Below are positions 7,533-20,890 of a stretch of DNA of 64,000 bases, piece by piece (the stretch's first letter is position 1; each line of letters opens with the position of its first letter). Origin of the DNA: Hydrogenophaga flava NBRC 102514 (GTDB taxonomy: Bacteria > Pseudomonadota > Gammaproteobacteria > Burkholderiales > Burkholderiaceae_C); assembly GCF_001571145.1 (NCBI RefSeq), contig NZ_BCTF01000014.1, forward strand, positions 85,025-149,024. Reading direction: 5' to 3'. The translations under genes were made by a program, and so were the position numbers. A model generated the notes under the pieces. The model searched no databases. It was not told where the DNA came from and saw only the letters and a program-made list of their open reading frames with translations.

Positions 7533-8773
7533 GCGGGCGCTCCCACACGCTGCGGGCCGCGCTCGATGGCCGACTCGCGCACCGGCAGGTTGACCAGGGC
7601 CGCAAATACGCCCAGCGCGATTGAGATGTACCAGACGATGTCGTAGCTGCCGGTCCGGTCGTAGAGCACACCGCCCAGCCAGACGCCCATGAAGCTGCCG
7701 ATCTGGTGGCTGAAGAACACGAAGCCGCCCAGCATGGACATGTGGGCCACACCGAAGATCTGGGCCAGCACCGCGTTGGTCGGCGGCACCGTCGAGAGCC
7801 AGAGCACGCCCATCACGGCGGAGAAGACATAGACGGTCATGGGCGTGAGCGGCGCCCAGAGGAAGATCACGATGGCGACCGAGCGCGCCAGATAGATGAA
7901 CGCCAGGATGTGGCGCGTGGCCAGGCGCTGTCCCAGCGCGCCGGCGGCGTAGGTGCCGATGACATTGAACAGGCCGATGATGGCCAGCGCGTAGCTGGCC
8001 ACCTGGGGCGAGAGGCCGTGGTCCTTGAGGTAGCTGGGCATGTGCACACCGATGAACACCACCTGGAAGCCACACACGAAGTAGCCCGCCATCAGCAGCT
8101 GGAAGCTGCGGTAGCCGAAGGCCTCGCGCAGGGCCTGGCCGATGGTCTGTTCGCGCCTGGGTGCGGCACCGCCCATGAAGCCGGGCTCGCGCAGGAACAG
8201 CGCCAGCGGCATGATCAGCAGCACCGCGGCGCCGAGGACAAGCAAGGCATGTTGCCAGCCGAAGCCCGAGATCAGCCAGCCTTCCACTGGCACCATCAGG
8301 AACTGGCCGAAGGAGCCGGCCGCTGCCGCCACGCCCATGGCCCAGGAGCGGCGCTCGGCCGGGATCTGGCGGCCGATGACCCCGTAGACGACCGCATAGG
8401 TGGTGCCCGCCTGGGCGGCGCCGATCAGCAGGCCAGCGGTCAGCATGAACACGAACGGGGTGGGTGAGAGTGCCATGCCGGCCAGGCCCAGCGCGTACAG
8501 CACCGCACCCCCCAGCAGCACCCGGAACGCGCCGAAGCGGTCGGCCGCCATGCCGGCGAAGATGCCGAACAGGCCCCAGGCCAGGTTCTGGATGGCCAAC
8601 GCGAAGGAAAAATCTTCCCGGGTCCAGCCCATGTCCTGGGTGATCGGCTGCAGCCAGAGCCCGAAACCGTGGCGAACCCCCATGGAAAGGGTGACGATGG
8701 CGGCGCCGCAGATCAGCACCTGTGCGGCGGACAGGCGCGCCGGTGACATGGGGATGGGGGAAGCTGAGGACAT
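7529..8773 (-). CDS. MFS transporter (OFA/monocarboxylate-like)
   Basis: Twelve-helix major facilitator of 414 residues in the inner membrane. The early loop GMAADRFGAFRVL corresponds to the MFS A-motif after helix 2, and LWLQPITQDMGWTREDFSFALA resembles oxalate/formate and monocarboxylate carriers (OFA family). The substrate is uncertain. Start 8773 gives a short cytoplasmic N-terminus; the open frame upstream runs into the divergent parE promoter region and looks non-coding. It heads the unit MFS - 42-aa peptide - methyltransferase. Confidence 0.85.
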   Translation of the reverse strand: MSSASPIPMSPARLSAAQVLICGAAIVTLSMGVRHGFGLWLQPITQDMGWTREDFSFALAIQNLAWGLFGIFAGMAADRFGAFRVLLGGAVLYALGLAGMALSPTPFVFMLTAGLLIGAAQAGTTYAVVYGVIGRQIPAERRSWAMGVAAAAGSFGQFLMVPVEGWLISGFGWQHALLVLGAAVLLIMPLALFLREPGFMGGAAPRREQTIGQALREAFGYRSFQLLMAGYFVCGFQVVFIGVHMPSYLKDHGLSPQVASYALAIIGLFNVIGTYAAGALGQRLATRHILAFIYLARSVAIVIFLWAPLTPMTVYVFSAVMGVLWLSTVPPTNAVLAQIFGVAHMSMLGGFVFFSHQIGSFMGVWLGGVLYDRTGSYDIVWYISIALGVFAALVNLPVRESAIERGPQRVGAPA

Positions 8774-8915
8774 CCCGGCACTGTAGCGAATCCGGCTTTG
8801 CCGAAGGCGTCGCAAGGTAGACGCTGGCCCGTGAAATTTCTCCCGCCGATTGATGCACGCAAGGCATCGCAGGAAAAACCGGGTCTTTGATCTGTATTTG
8901 CATACAGGCTTTTGA

Positions 8916-10906
<1,991 letters not shown>

Positions 10907-10907
<1 letters not shown>

Positions 10908-11656
10908 TGCCCCGTCTGGCCCAGACCTTCGGCGGTGTCCTGCTGGCGGTGGCGCTGGCCGGGCCTGCGCACGCCGAAATCTGGGCCTACCGCGACAAGA
11001 ACGGTGTCACGCATTACTCCGACCGCCCGCTCAACGCACGCTACGAGCTGCTGTACCGCGGCTCCGGCATGGGCGGACCGATCGCCAGACCGGGCAGCGG
11101 TGGCAGCCGTCCCGCGCTTTCCTCGGCGTCGGCGGTCACCCGCATGGAGCTGTCGACCCGCTTCAAGGCGGTGCGCCACCTGATCCGCGAGGCGGCGAGC
11201 CAGCACGGCCTGGAGTTCGAGCTGCTGCAGGCGGTGATCGCCACCGAGTCGGGCTTCGATCCCGGCGCCGTCAGCCCCAAGGGCGCAGTGGGCCTCATGC
11301 AGGTGATTCCCGACACCGCGGAGCGTTTCGGTGTCCGCGCCACCGGGCGCCAGAGCGTGAGCGAGCGCCTGACCGACCCGCGCACCAATATCCAGGCCGG
11401 CTCGCGCTACCTGGCCTGGCTGATCAACTATTTCAACGGTGATGTGCGCCTGGCGGTGGCCGCGTACAACGCGGGCGAGGGCGCTGTGCTCAAGGCCGGG
11501 CGCCGCGTCCCCAACTACCCCGAGACCATCAACTACGTGCGCAAGGTCACCGACCTGCACCACAGCCTCAAACCCCCGCGCACCGTCAGCGAGGCGCGGG
11601 CCGAGGTGATACCCGCGTCCGCACCCATGCCGCCACGCCCTCCCGGCCGCGGCTGA
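10907..11656 (+). CDS. Lytic transglycosylase with SLT domain
   Basis: Periplasmic peptidoglycan-cleaving enzyme of about 249 residues. A signal peptide ends at AHA ([14 protein letters not shown]), followed by a short DUF4124-like domain ([17 protein letters not shown]). The SLT/GH23 catalytic domain lies around residues 100-200: the catalytic Glu in [21 protein letters not shown], then [16 protein letters not shown] and [12 protein letters not shown]. The tail is Pro-rich. ATG 10907 overlaps the parE stop; a GTG one codon earlier is also possible. The location between parE and parC is common in Burkholderiales as far as I recall. Confidence 0.9.
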
Positions 11657-11711
11657 CAACGTCGGCGCTGGCGTGCCTTGGATGGCACCCGTTCTTCCAG
11701 TTTGTGACCCC

Positions 11712-14051
<2,340 letters not shown>

Positions 14052-14115
14052 TGAGCGCCGCCGGGCCGTTCCCAAGGCGCTCAGCCCCGCAGTGCGCAGC
14101 ACGGAGGGTTGTCCA

Positions 14116-14304
14116 ATGACCACCGACGGTATCGGCCTGTTTCTGATGCTGGCGAGCTTCGCGCTCACCTTCTTTTTTGCACGCATGCTGGGCAAGCGCC
14201 TGAAAGCCAAGCGCGAGGCCCAGCGCGCGAAGCAGGCCGAGCTCGACCTGGCCCGGCAGAGCCGTCAGGTGCGGCGTGCGGCGGAGCGCAAGAAGAAATC
14301 CTGA
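14116..14304 (+). CDS. Small single-span membrane protein, 62 aa
   Basis: Starts 64 bp after parC with a GGAGG ribosome site 7-12 nt upstream. One membrane helix (IGLFLMLASFALTFFFARML, about residues 5-24) is followed by a highly basic, coiled-coil-like tail rich in Lys, Arg, Ala and Gln. No homologue is recognised. The strong ribosome site and the sensible topology (positive tail inside) support a real gene. Confidence 0.6.
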   Translation: MTTDGIGLFLMLASFALTFFFARMLGKRLKAKREAQRAKQAELDLARQSRQVRRAAERKKKS

Positions 14305-14374
14305 CGGGCAATCACCCAGGACTTCGCGGGTCGGCGTTCCGTCGCCAGAATGGTGTTTCTTGGAAAGGATGGCC

Positions 14375-15502
14375 ATGAAGTCGATGGGCAAACGGGCTGA
14401 AGGCCAGAGGCTGGAGCGCATGCAGGCCTCGTCCCAGTGGCGCGGTCAGGGTTTCCACAACGTCTACCCGGTGGCGCCGGGGCTGCGCGACCCGGACGCT
14501 CCGTTTCCCAGTCTGAAAGACTTTCTCTGCGGCGGCGAGCGCCGCGTGCCGACCACGCCGCTGCCTGCGACCGACCCGCGCGAAGGCTGGCGCCGGGTGC
14601 CCCAGAGCGGCCTGCGCGCCACCTGGCTGGGGCATTCGACGGTGCTGATCGAGATCGGCGGCAAGCGCCTGCTGACCGACCCGGTCTGGGGTGCGCGCGC
14701 CTCGCCGTCCACCCTGGTCGGCCCCAGGCGCTTCCAGCCCGTGCCGCTCAAGGTCAAGGAGCTGCCGGAGGTGGATGCGGCCCTCGTCTCGCACGACCAC
14801 TACGACCACCTGGACTACCCCACGGTGCGCGAACTCAACAAGCGCGGCGTCCCTTTCGTCACCTCGCTGGGTGTGGGCGCGCACCTGCAGGCCTGGGGCG
14901 TGCCGACCGAACGCATCACCGAACTGGACTGGTGGGAAACGCACCGCCTGCCGGGCAGCGGGGTCACCATCACCGCGGCGCCGTCGCAGCACTTTTCGGG
15001 CCGCGGCCTGAAAGACCGCAACGCCACGCTCTGGTCCTCGCTGGTGATCCAGTCCGACCGGCACAGCGTGTTTTTCAGTGGCGACACTGGTCTGACCGAC
15101 GCCTATGCAGAGATCCGCGAGCGCCTCGGGCCTTTCGATCTGGTGATGCTGGAGATCGGCGCCTTCCACCCCGCCTGGGGCGACATCCACCTCGGACCCG
15201 AGAACGCCATGAAGGCGCACCAACTGCTGGGCGGTGGCGTGCTGCTGCCGGTGCACTGGGGCACCTTCAGCCTGGCCATGCACGCCTGGGACCAGCCGGC
15301 CGAGGTGTTGCACACACTGGCCGAAAAGAACGACACCCCGCTGCTGATGCCCCAGTTGGGACAGGCGGTGGAACCCGCCCATGTGGAGCGCACCGATCCG
15401 TGGTGGCGGCGCGTCGAGACCAGGGCCGGCCCGGCGCCCGTGGTCGAACCCGGTCAGCCACCCAAGAACCTGCCCAAGGCCCTGCAGTGGCCTCTGGACT
15501 GA
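14375..15502 (+). CDS. Metallo-beta-lactamase-fold hydrolase (UlaG/NAPE-PLD-like)
   Basis: Predicted zinc-dependent hydrolase of 375 residues. The metal-binding motif is SHDHYDHLD (HxHxDH). It is preceded by TWLGHSTVLIEIGGKRLLTDPVW, which is typical of the UlaG/NAPE-PLD branch, and followed by ITAAPSQHFSGRG, SGDTGLTD (metal Asp) and PVHWGTF with the last His. No signal peptide is apparent, so it is probably cytoplasmic or membrane-peripheral. ATG 14375 is chosen since GGAAAGG lies 6 nt upstream; an ATG two codons earlier would touch that site. The substrate is unknown, possibly a phospholipid or lactone by family. Confidence 0.85.
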   Translation: MKSMGKRAEGQRLERMQASSQWRGQGFHNVYPVAPGLRDPDAPFPSLKDFLCGGERRVPTTPLPATDPREGWRRVPQSGLRATWLGHSTVLIEIGGKRLLTDPVWGARASPSTLVGPRRFQPVPLKVKELPEVDAALVSHDHYDHLDYPTVRELNKRGVPFVTSLGVGAHLQAWGVPTERITELDWWETHRLPGSGVTITAAPSQHFSGRGLKDRNATLWSSLVIQSDRHSVFFSGDTGLTDAYAEIRERLGPFDLVMLEIGAFHPAWGDIHLGPENAMKAHQLLGGGVLLPVHWGTFSLAMHAWDQPAEVLHTLAEKNDTPLLMPQLGQAVEPAHVERTDPWWRRVETRAGPAPVVEPGQPPKNLPKALQWPLD

Positions 15503-15509
15503 ACCCCCC

Positions 15510-16802
15510 ATGACAACCCCTGACACCGTCTTCGGCCCCCACCTCAAAGGCTTCCCCACGGGCAGCTCACCGCTCACGCGGGCGCAGATCCCGTCACAAG
15601 GCTGGAATCTGCTGCGCGGCGACCTGGCCCTGCCGCTGGCCGTGCTCAAACAGTCGGTCCTGCAGCACAACCTGCACTGGATGCGCGACTTCTGCGCGCA
15701 GCGCGGCCTGTACCTGGCGCCACATGGCAAGACCAGCATGTCGCCCGAGCTGTGGCAGATGCAGCTCGACGCCGGGGCCTGGGGCATCAGCTTTGCCACC
15801 GTGTTCCAGGCGGCCGTTGGCGCGCGCCACGGCGTGCCGGTGCTGCTGATCGCCAACCAGGTGATTCAGCGCGCCGAGCTGGACGCGCTGGCGCTGTTGC
15901 ACGCGGAGCGACCAGGCCTGCGTTCGATGTTCCTGGTCGACTCGGTCGGGCAGGTGGACGCCATCGAGGCCTGGGCCCACGACCGTTCGTTCCAGGGCCG
16001 CTTCGAGGTGCTGCTGGAACTGGGCATTGCCGGTCAACGCACCGGCACCCGCACGGCCGGGGAGGCGCGGCAGACCGCCATGCGCATCGCCGCCAGTCCG
16101 GTGCTGCAGCTTGTGGGTATCGAGTGCTACGAAGGTACGACCGCGTACTGCGACCACGCCAAAGACCGCGCCACGGTGCAGGGCCTGATGGACCGGGTGG
16201 ACGCCATCGCGCGTGAGGCCATTGCCCAGAACTGGTTCGCACACGAGGAAGTCATCCTCACGGCGGGTGGCTCGGCCATCTTCGACCTGGTGGCGGAACG
16301 CCTGACTCCCGACCTGGGCCGTCCGGTGCGGGGTGTGCTGCGCTCGGGGTGTTACCTCACACACGACCACCAGCGCTACACGCGCTATCTGTGTTGCGTG
16401 GGCGAACGCCTGAACCTGCGCGAGACCTTGAAGCCCGCGCTGGAGGTGCTGGCCTGTGTGCAGAGCCAGCCCGAGCCGGGCCTGGCGCTGCTGTCGATGG
16501 GCAAGCGCGACGTGGCCTACGACCTCGACCTGCCAGTGCCCGTCTGGCGCGTGGGTTCTCGGGCTGCAGGGCAGGGCAGGGCACCGCAAGCGGTGCCAGC
16601 CCACTGGCGCATCGACGCGCTCAACGACCAGCACGCCTACCTGCGCTTCGACCCCTCTGCTCCGGCGGGCGAGTGGCCCTGTCTGGGCGAGACGGTGGGC
16701 AGCGGCATCTCCCACCCCTGCACCACCTTCGACAAATGGCGCTGGCTGCCGGTGGTGGACGACGCCTACAGTGTCGTGGACGCTGTCACCACCTGGTTCT
16801 GA
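15510..16802 (+). CDS. PLP-dependent amino acid deaminase, D-serine dehydratase type
   Basis: Fold-type III PLP enzyme related to eukaryotic-type D-serine dehydratase and D-threonine aldolase. The 430 residues contain the PLP lysine in LAPHGKTSMSPE (about residue 75) and an alanine-racemase-like barrel. Near the C-terminus GSGISHPCTTFDKWRW holds the HPCTTFDKW motif, whose His and Cys bind zinc in D-serine dehydratase. It therefore probably deaminates a D-hydroxy amino acid. It lies 7 bp after the metallo-hydrolase gene, so the two are likely co-transcribed. Confidence 0.85.
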   Translation: MTTPDTVFGPHLKGFPTGSSPLTRAQIPSQGWNLLRGDLALPLAVLKQSVLQHNLHWMRDFCAQRGLYLAPHGKTSMSPELWQMQLDAGAWGISFATVFQAAVGARHGVPVLLIANQVIQRAELDALALLHAERPGLRSMFLVDSVGQVDAIEAWAHDRSFQGRFEVLLELGIAGQRTGTRTAGEARQTAMRIAASPVLQLVGIECYEGTTAYCDHAKDRATVQGLMDRVDAIAREAIAQNWFAHEEVILTAGGSAIFDLVAERLTPDLGRPVRGVLRSGCYLTHDHQRYTRYLCCVGERLNLRETLKPALEVLACVQSQPEPGLALLSMGKRDVAYDLDLPVPVWRVGSRAAGQGRAPQAVPAHWRIDALNDQHAYLRFDPSAPAGEWPCLGETVGSGISHPCTTFDKWRWLPVVDDAYSVVDAVTTWF

Positions 16803-16850
16803 CGGCCCGGCGATCCACAGGCTGCCCGCGGGTTTTGGCATGCCTCCCTA

Positions 16851-16873
16851 TTTTTGCTGCAATGCAGCAAAAA
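16851..16873. promoter_or_regulatory. PhaR-type operator, perfect palindrome
   Basis: Eleven-base arms (TTTTTGCTGCA / TGCAGCAAAAA) around one central base, containing CTGC-N3-GCAG. This is the core described for PhaR binding sites in PHA-producing bacteria. It sits just upstream of the phaP -35 element. PhaR represses phasin genes until PHA granules titrate it away; the regulator itself is not in this window. Confidence 0.7.
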
Positions 16874-16877
16874 CGAC

Positions 16878-16905
16878 TTGCCAACTCAGGGTTTGACCTT
16901 AGAAT
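16878..16905 (+). promoter_or_regulatory. phaP promoter
   Basis: TTGCCA (16878-16883), 16-bp spacer, TAGAAT (16900-16905). The expected start of transcription, near 16912, coincides with the second TGC-rich site. Confidence 0.65.
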
Positions 16906-16912
16906 TGCGCCA

Positions 16913-16924
16913 TGCTGCACTGCA
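16913..16924. promoter_or_regulatory. Second, imperfect PhaR-type site
   Basis: TGCTGCACTGCA repeats the CTGC-N3-GCA core 51 bp downstream of the centre of the perfect palindrome and overlaps the predicted transcription start. Two sites flanking the promoter suggest cooperative repression. Confidence 0.55.
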
Positions 16925-16989
16925 ACATTCATCAACCCGATGTATGTTTTCCTGGCGGCTGTTTCAACCCTTCATCTCAAGGAACCGAC

Positions 16990-17532
16990 ATGAACAACGC
17001 TGCAGAACAGATCATTTCCGCCAACAAAGCCAACCTGGAAGCCCTTGAAGGCGCCACCACCAAGGCCTTCGCCGGCGTGGAAAAGCTGGTCGAACTCAAC
17101 CTGGCCGCTTCCAAGGCCGCTCTGGGCGAGTCCTTCGGCTACGCCCAGGCCGTGCTGGCCGTCAAGACCCCGCAGGAGTTCATGACCCTGCAGACCGGCT
17201 TCTTCCAGCCCCTGGCCGAGAAGTCCGCCGCCTACTTCCAGCATGTGCAGAGCATCGCCACCGAAGGCAGTGCCGAGTTCGTGAAGCAATTCGAAGCCAA
17301 CCTGGCCGAAGCCCAGAAGGCCGTTGGCGCCTCGGTGGACCAGCTGGTGAAGAACGCCCCGGCCGGTTCCGAAGCCGCCGTGGCCGCTTTCCAGAGCGCT
17401 CTGAGCAACGGCCAGAAGGCTGTTGAACAGACCCAGGCCGCGATCAAGAAGGCCACCACCCAGGCGCAGGCCAACTTCGCTGCAGCTTCCAAGCAGGCGA
17501 CCGATCTGGCCAAGAAGGCCGCCAAGGTCTGA
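16990..17532 (+). CDS. phaP: Phasin (PHA granule-associated protein)
   Basis: Coats polyhydroxyalkanoate granules and controls their number and size. The 180-residue protein is one long set of amphipathic helices with the phasin pattern: [48 protein letters not shown] and [12 protein letters not shown], then an Ala/Lys-rich tail ending KKAAKV. The ATG at 16990 follows an AAGGAA ribosome site; the ORF could extend to 16912 but that would begin at the promoter. Two PhaR-type sites precede it and an intrinsic terminator follows. Confidence 0.95.
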   Translation: MNNAAEQIISANKANLEALEGATTKAFAGVEKLVELNLAASKAALGESFGYAQAVLAVKTPQEFMTLQTGFFQPLAEKSAAYFQHVQSIATEGSAEFVKQFEANLAEAQKAVGASVDQLVKNAPAGSEAAVAAFQSALSNGQKAVEQTQAAIKKATTQAQANFAAASKQATDLAKKAAKV

Positions 17533-17573
17533 CCGGACCCTGATCGGCACGGCCTTGGGCCGCGGTCATGAAA

Positions 17574-17605
17574 GAAAAAGAGGCTCCCTGGTGAGCCTCT
17601 TTTTC
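17574..17605. terminator. Intrinsic terminator between phaP and SMR gene
   Basis: Inverted repeat with 13-base arms (GAAAAAGAGGCTC / GAGCCTCTTTTTC) and a 6-nt loop. A/T-rich outer arms allow termination on both strands of this convergent pair. Confidence 0.9.
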
Positions 17606-17625
17606 ATGGCGGCTGCAGATGAGGC

Positions 17626-18000
17626 TCAGGTTCTTGCCAGCACCACGATGCCGGCGGCGATCAGCAAGGTGCCCGCCATGCGCATGGGGGTGACGGCTTC
17701 GCCGAGGAACGCCCAGGCCAGGACCATCGTCACCACAAATCCCAGGCCGACAAATGGATAGGCCAAGCTCACATCGACCCTGGACAGGACCAGGAGCCAG
17801 ACCAGGGCTGCGCCCGCATACAGGCCCAGGCCCACAACCACCCACGGATGAAACAGCACCGTCACCAGGGCTGGCAGACGAACGCCAGCGGCCAGCGCGC
17901 GAGCCACTTCGGGAGCACTCATGCCGGTTTTGAGCACGATTTGCGCCAGGGAGGTCATGGCCACATTGGCCACGATGAGCAGCAGCGTTGATCGGTTCAC
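17626..18000 (-). CDS. SMR/EamA-type small membrane transporter (ArnE/F-like)
   Basis: 124-residue inner-membrane protein with four predicted helices. The SMR/EamA repeat appears as VANVAMTSLAQIVLKTGM in helix 1, then SRVDVSLAYPFVGLGFV in helix 3 and GEAVTPMRMAGTLLIAAGIVVL in helix 4. It lacks the usual membrane Glu of EmrE in helix 1, which argues for the lipid-linked-sugar flippase (ArnE/ArnF-like) branch rather than a drug exporter. It is divergent from the HAD-UbiA fusion gene, and the GT39-like gene lies further on, so a shared role in moving a lipid-linked sugar is plausible. Confidence 0.75.
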   Translation of the reverse strand: MNRSTLLLIVANVAMTSLAQIVLKTGMSAPEVARALAAGVRLPALVTVLFHPWVVVGLGLYAGAALVWLLVLSRVDVSLAYPFVGLGFVVTMVLAWAFLGEAVTPMRMAGTLLIAAGIVVLART

Positions 18001-18063
18001 GGAGGGGTCATCCTGCTGTGGGATAACAAAAAAGAATCAAGAATCGCCGAATATACTCCCGCC

Positions 18064-19536
18064 ATGACGCTCAATCCGGCTGGTACGTCGGTCGCTCATC
18101 CCCTGTGTGTCGACCTGGATGGAACGCTGATTCGCACGGATCTGACGTTCGAATCGCTGCTGGCCGCACTGAAGCGGCAGCCCTTGCTGATCTTCTTTCT
18201 GCCGCTCTGGTTGTTGCGGGGGCGGAGCTACCTGAAGCACCGCCTGGTACAGGCCGGGCGGCTTGATGTGACAGTGCTGCCCTACCACACCGACGTGCTC
18301 GATCTGATCGACAAGGCCAGGCGGCAGGGGCGGCCGGTGATGCTGGTGACGGGCAGCCATGAGTCGCTGGCCAGGCAGGTGGCGGAGCACCTTTCCCTGT
18401 TTGATTCGGTGTTGGCGACCTCAGAGACCGTCAATCTGATCGGTGCGAACAAGGCGGCGGTGCTGGAGGATCGGTTTGGTCCAGGCCGGTTCGAGTACGT
18501 CGCCAACGGGCGGGTGGACCTGGCCGTCTGGCAAAAATCCGGTGCGGCTGTCACGGTGAATGCACCCCGTTCGATCGTGCGTCAGGTGGCCGGCATGGGC
18601 ATCCCGCACCGGGACATTCCGAACACCGCTGGTCGATGGAAAACCTGGCTGAAGGCCATCCGCCTGCAGCAATGGCTCAAGAACCTGCTGCTGCTGGTGC
18701 CCATCATCACCGCCCATGAGGTGCTGAACGCGCAGGCCCTGGGTGCCGTGACGCTCGCGTTCCTCTGCTTTGGTGCCTGCGCATCGGCGACCTACCTCAT
18801 CAACGATCTGCTGGACCTGGAGGCCGACCGGCACCACCACAAAAAGAAGAACCGGCCCTTTGCCGCCGGAACCCTGGATGTCCGTGCCGGTCTGGTCGCC
18901 GTTGTGGTACTGATGGCATCCGGCCTGGGGTTGGCGTGGCTGCTTCCCGTGGGGTTCCAGCTGGCCCTGGGCACCTACCTTGTGACCACCCTGTTGTATT
19001 CCCTGTGGCTCAAGCGGGTGGCCAGCCTGGACGTGATCGTGCTCGCAGGCCTGTACACGCTTCGGATCATCGCGGGCGCACTGGCGACCGGCATCAGCTT
19101 GTCTTTCTGGTTGCTTGCGTTCTCGATGTTCATCTTTCTCTCCCTGGCGCTGGTCAAGCGGGTGGCAGAGCTGGTGGAAGTGCGAAAGAAGGAGATCGCC
19201 ACCGGCGTGACCCAGGGAAAGCTGCGGGGCAGGGAGTACGCGACGGAGGATGTGGTTGTGCTGCAGAGCCTGGGCGCAGCCAGCGGCTACCTGTCTGTCC
19301 TGGTGCTGGCCCTGTATATCCACAGCACCGAGGTGTCGCAGCTGTACCGCTCCCCCGAGATACTGTGGCTGATCGCTCCCCTGATGCTGCTGTGGGTCAC
19401 CCGCCTGTGGGTGGTCACAGCGCGGGGGTATATGGACGAAGATCCCATCTTCTTTGCCGCCACCGATCCTGAAACCTGGGCCACTGGTGCCGTGGTGGCC
19501 CTGATCCTGACGGGCGCCACCCTGTTGCAGCTCTGA
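18064..19536 (+). CDS. HAD phosphatase - UbiA prenyltransferase fusion
   Basis: 490 residues with two parts. Residues 1-190 are a HAD-type domain with the nucleophile motif DLDGT (Asp17, Asp19) and a VTGSHE motif II. Residues 200-490 are a UbiA membrane domain of about eight helices whose first Asp-rich motif is NDLLDLEADRHHHKKKNRP. UbiA proteins with this K-x2-RP ending resemble decaprenyl-phosphate phosphoribosyltransferases rather than quinone enzymes. The pairing suggests attachment of a phospho-sugar to polyprenyl phosphate and its dephosphorylation by one protein; this is inference. A TATACT box ends 6 nt before the ATG and no ribosome site is seen. The next gene is a GT39-like transferase. 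Confidence 0.85.
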   Translation: MTLNPAGTSVAHPLCVDLDGTLIRTDLTFESLLAALKRQPLLIFFLPLWLLRGRSYLKHRLVQAGRLDVTVLPYHTDVLDLIDKARRQGRPVMLVTGSHESLARQVAEHLSLFDSVLATSETVNLIGANKAAVLEDRFGPGRFEYVANGRVDLAVWQKSGAAVTVNAPRSIVRQVAGMGIPHRDIPNTAGRWKTWLKAIRLQQWLKNLLLLVPIITAHEVLNAQALGAVTLAFLCFGACASATYLINDLLDLEADRHHHKKKNRPFAAGTLDVRAGLVAVVVLMASGLGLAWLLPVGFQLALGTYLVTTLLYSLWLKRVASLDVIVLAGLYTLRIIAGALATGISLSFWLLAFSMFIFLSLALVKRVAELVEVRKKEIATGVTQGKLRGREYATEDVVVLQSLGAASGYLSVLVLALYIHSTEVSQLYRSPEILWLIAPLMLLWVTRLWVVTARGYMDEDPIFFAATDPETWATGAVVALILTGATLLQL

Positions 19537-19584
19537 GTCTGATCCACATCTGGTCAGTTGAACCTTTCTTCGCTTCACCTCAGC

Positions 19585-20871
19585 ATGAACAACCGTCCTA
19601 CCGATGCCGGGCCCGGAGAGCTGCAATGGACAAGGTCCTTGTGGCTTGTGACCTTTCTGGCGTTGTCGCTGCGCCTGATCTGGGCCTGGTGGGTGCCGGT
19701 CATTCCCAGCTCCGATGGTGAGGCCTACGACGCGTTTGCCCGCACCCTGGTGCAGCACGGCACGTTCGGCTGGGAGGCGGATCACCCCACCTCTTTCTGG
19801 CCGCCCGGTACCACCTTCCTGCATGCCTCGCTGTTTGCGCTGTTTGGCATCCGGTACGAACCCATCGTGGCCATGAACATTGCGCTGTCCCTCGGCATCA
19901 TCTGGGTGACGGCGAGACTGGCCGCCCGTTTCTGGGGGCAGAACGTGGCCGTTTTGAGTGCGCTGGTGCTGGCCGTCTGGCCCACGCTGGTCATGTATCC
20001 GACGATTCTGGCGAGCGAGCTGCCCTTCCTGTTCCTGACCTTGCTCGCTCTCGATCTGTGGACTGCTCCCAGGTTCGGACGGACCACCAGGGCGCTGCTG
20101 GCCGGGCTGGTGCTGGGCTTTGCCGCGCTCGTGCGTCCGCAGGCGCTGCTGCTCCCGCTGGTGTATGCCGGCGGACTGGTGCTGACAAGTCGTATGGAGC
20201 GAACCGTGCTGCTTGAGCAGATCCGATGCGTGGTTCTGGCCGGCATCGCCATGGCCGTGGTGGTCGCACCCTGGACATGGCGCAACCACCAGCTCTATGG
20301 TGAACCGATGCTCATTTCCAGCAATGGCGGTATTACGCTCTGGATGGGCAACACCCCGGGCACCGACGGGCGCTACATGTCGACGCCAAAACACTACAGC
20401 CACCTGCCCGAGAACGAGCGGGCGAGGGTGCTCGGGCAGGAGGCGAGGGCGTACATCCTTCAGGACCCGGCGGCCTTTGCCGCGCGAGCGGTCAAGAAGC
20501 TGCTGATCCTCTATACCAACGAGTCGGTGGGGGTGGGCTGGAACTCGCCAGGTATCCGCGAGGTGTTCGGTGAAGCGTGGGAGCCACGGCTCAAACGCCT
20601 CACGCAGGCGACCTGGGGGCTGATCTGTCTGCTGGTGGTGGTGGGCCTGTGGTCGTCGCTGCGCAGAACCGGTTTCGTGTCGACCCTGTTCTCGCCGATC
20701 ACGCTGAGCATTCTGTATTTCACAGCCATCCACATGGTCGTGGTCTCCCAGGAGCGGTATCACCTGGCGTTTGCCGGGCAGTGGGCCATTCTGGCCGCCC
20801 TGGGTCTTCTGCAACTGGCCGCCTGGCGACAGGGATGGTCGGCTGCCGCAACCCGCCCGTCTCCCCAGTGA
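19585..20871 (+). CDS. GT39/ArnT-like membrane glycosyltransferase
   Basis: Integral membrane protein of 428 residues with about ten hydrophobic helices. Helix 1 is followed by an acidic PSSDGEAYDAFARTL segment, the position of the catalytic Asp in GT-C enzymes that use polyprenyl-phosphate sugars, and FWPPGTTFLHA matches PMT/ArnT-type loops. It likely transfers a sugar from a lipid carrier made by the upstream UbiA protein to an envelope acceptor. ATG 19585 is preferred to a TTG at 19558. The donor and acceptor are not known. Confidence 0.75.
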   Translation: MNNRPTDAGPGELQWTRSLWLVTFLALSLRLIWAWWVPVIPSSDGEAYDAFARTLVQHGTFGWEADHPTSFWPPGTTFLHASLFALFGIRYEPIVAMNIALSLGIIWVTARLAARFWGQNVAVLSALVLAVWPTLVMYPTILASELPFLFLTLLALDLWTAPRFGRTTRALLAGLVLGFAALVRPQALLLPLVYAGGLVLTSRMERTVLLEQIRCVVLAGIAMAVVVAPWTWRNHQLYGEPMLISSNGGITLWMGNTPGTDGRYMSTPKHYSHLPENERARVLGQEARAYILQDPAAFAARAVKKLLILYTNESVGVGWNSPGIREVFGEAWEPRLKRLTQATWGLICLLVVVGLWSSLRRTGFVSTLFSPITLSILYFTAIHMVVVSQERYHLAFAGQWAILAALGLLQLAAWRQGWSAAATRPSPQ

Positions 20872-20890
20872 CCCGCCACGCATCCGATCC

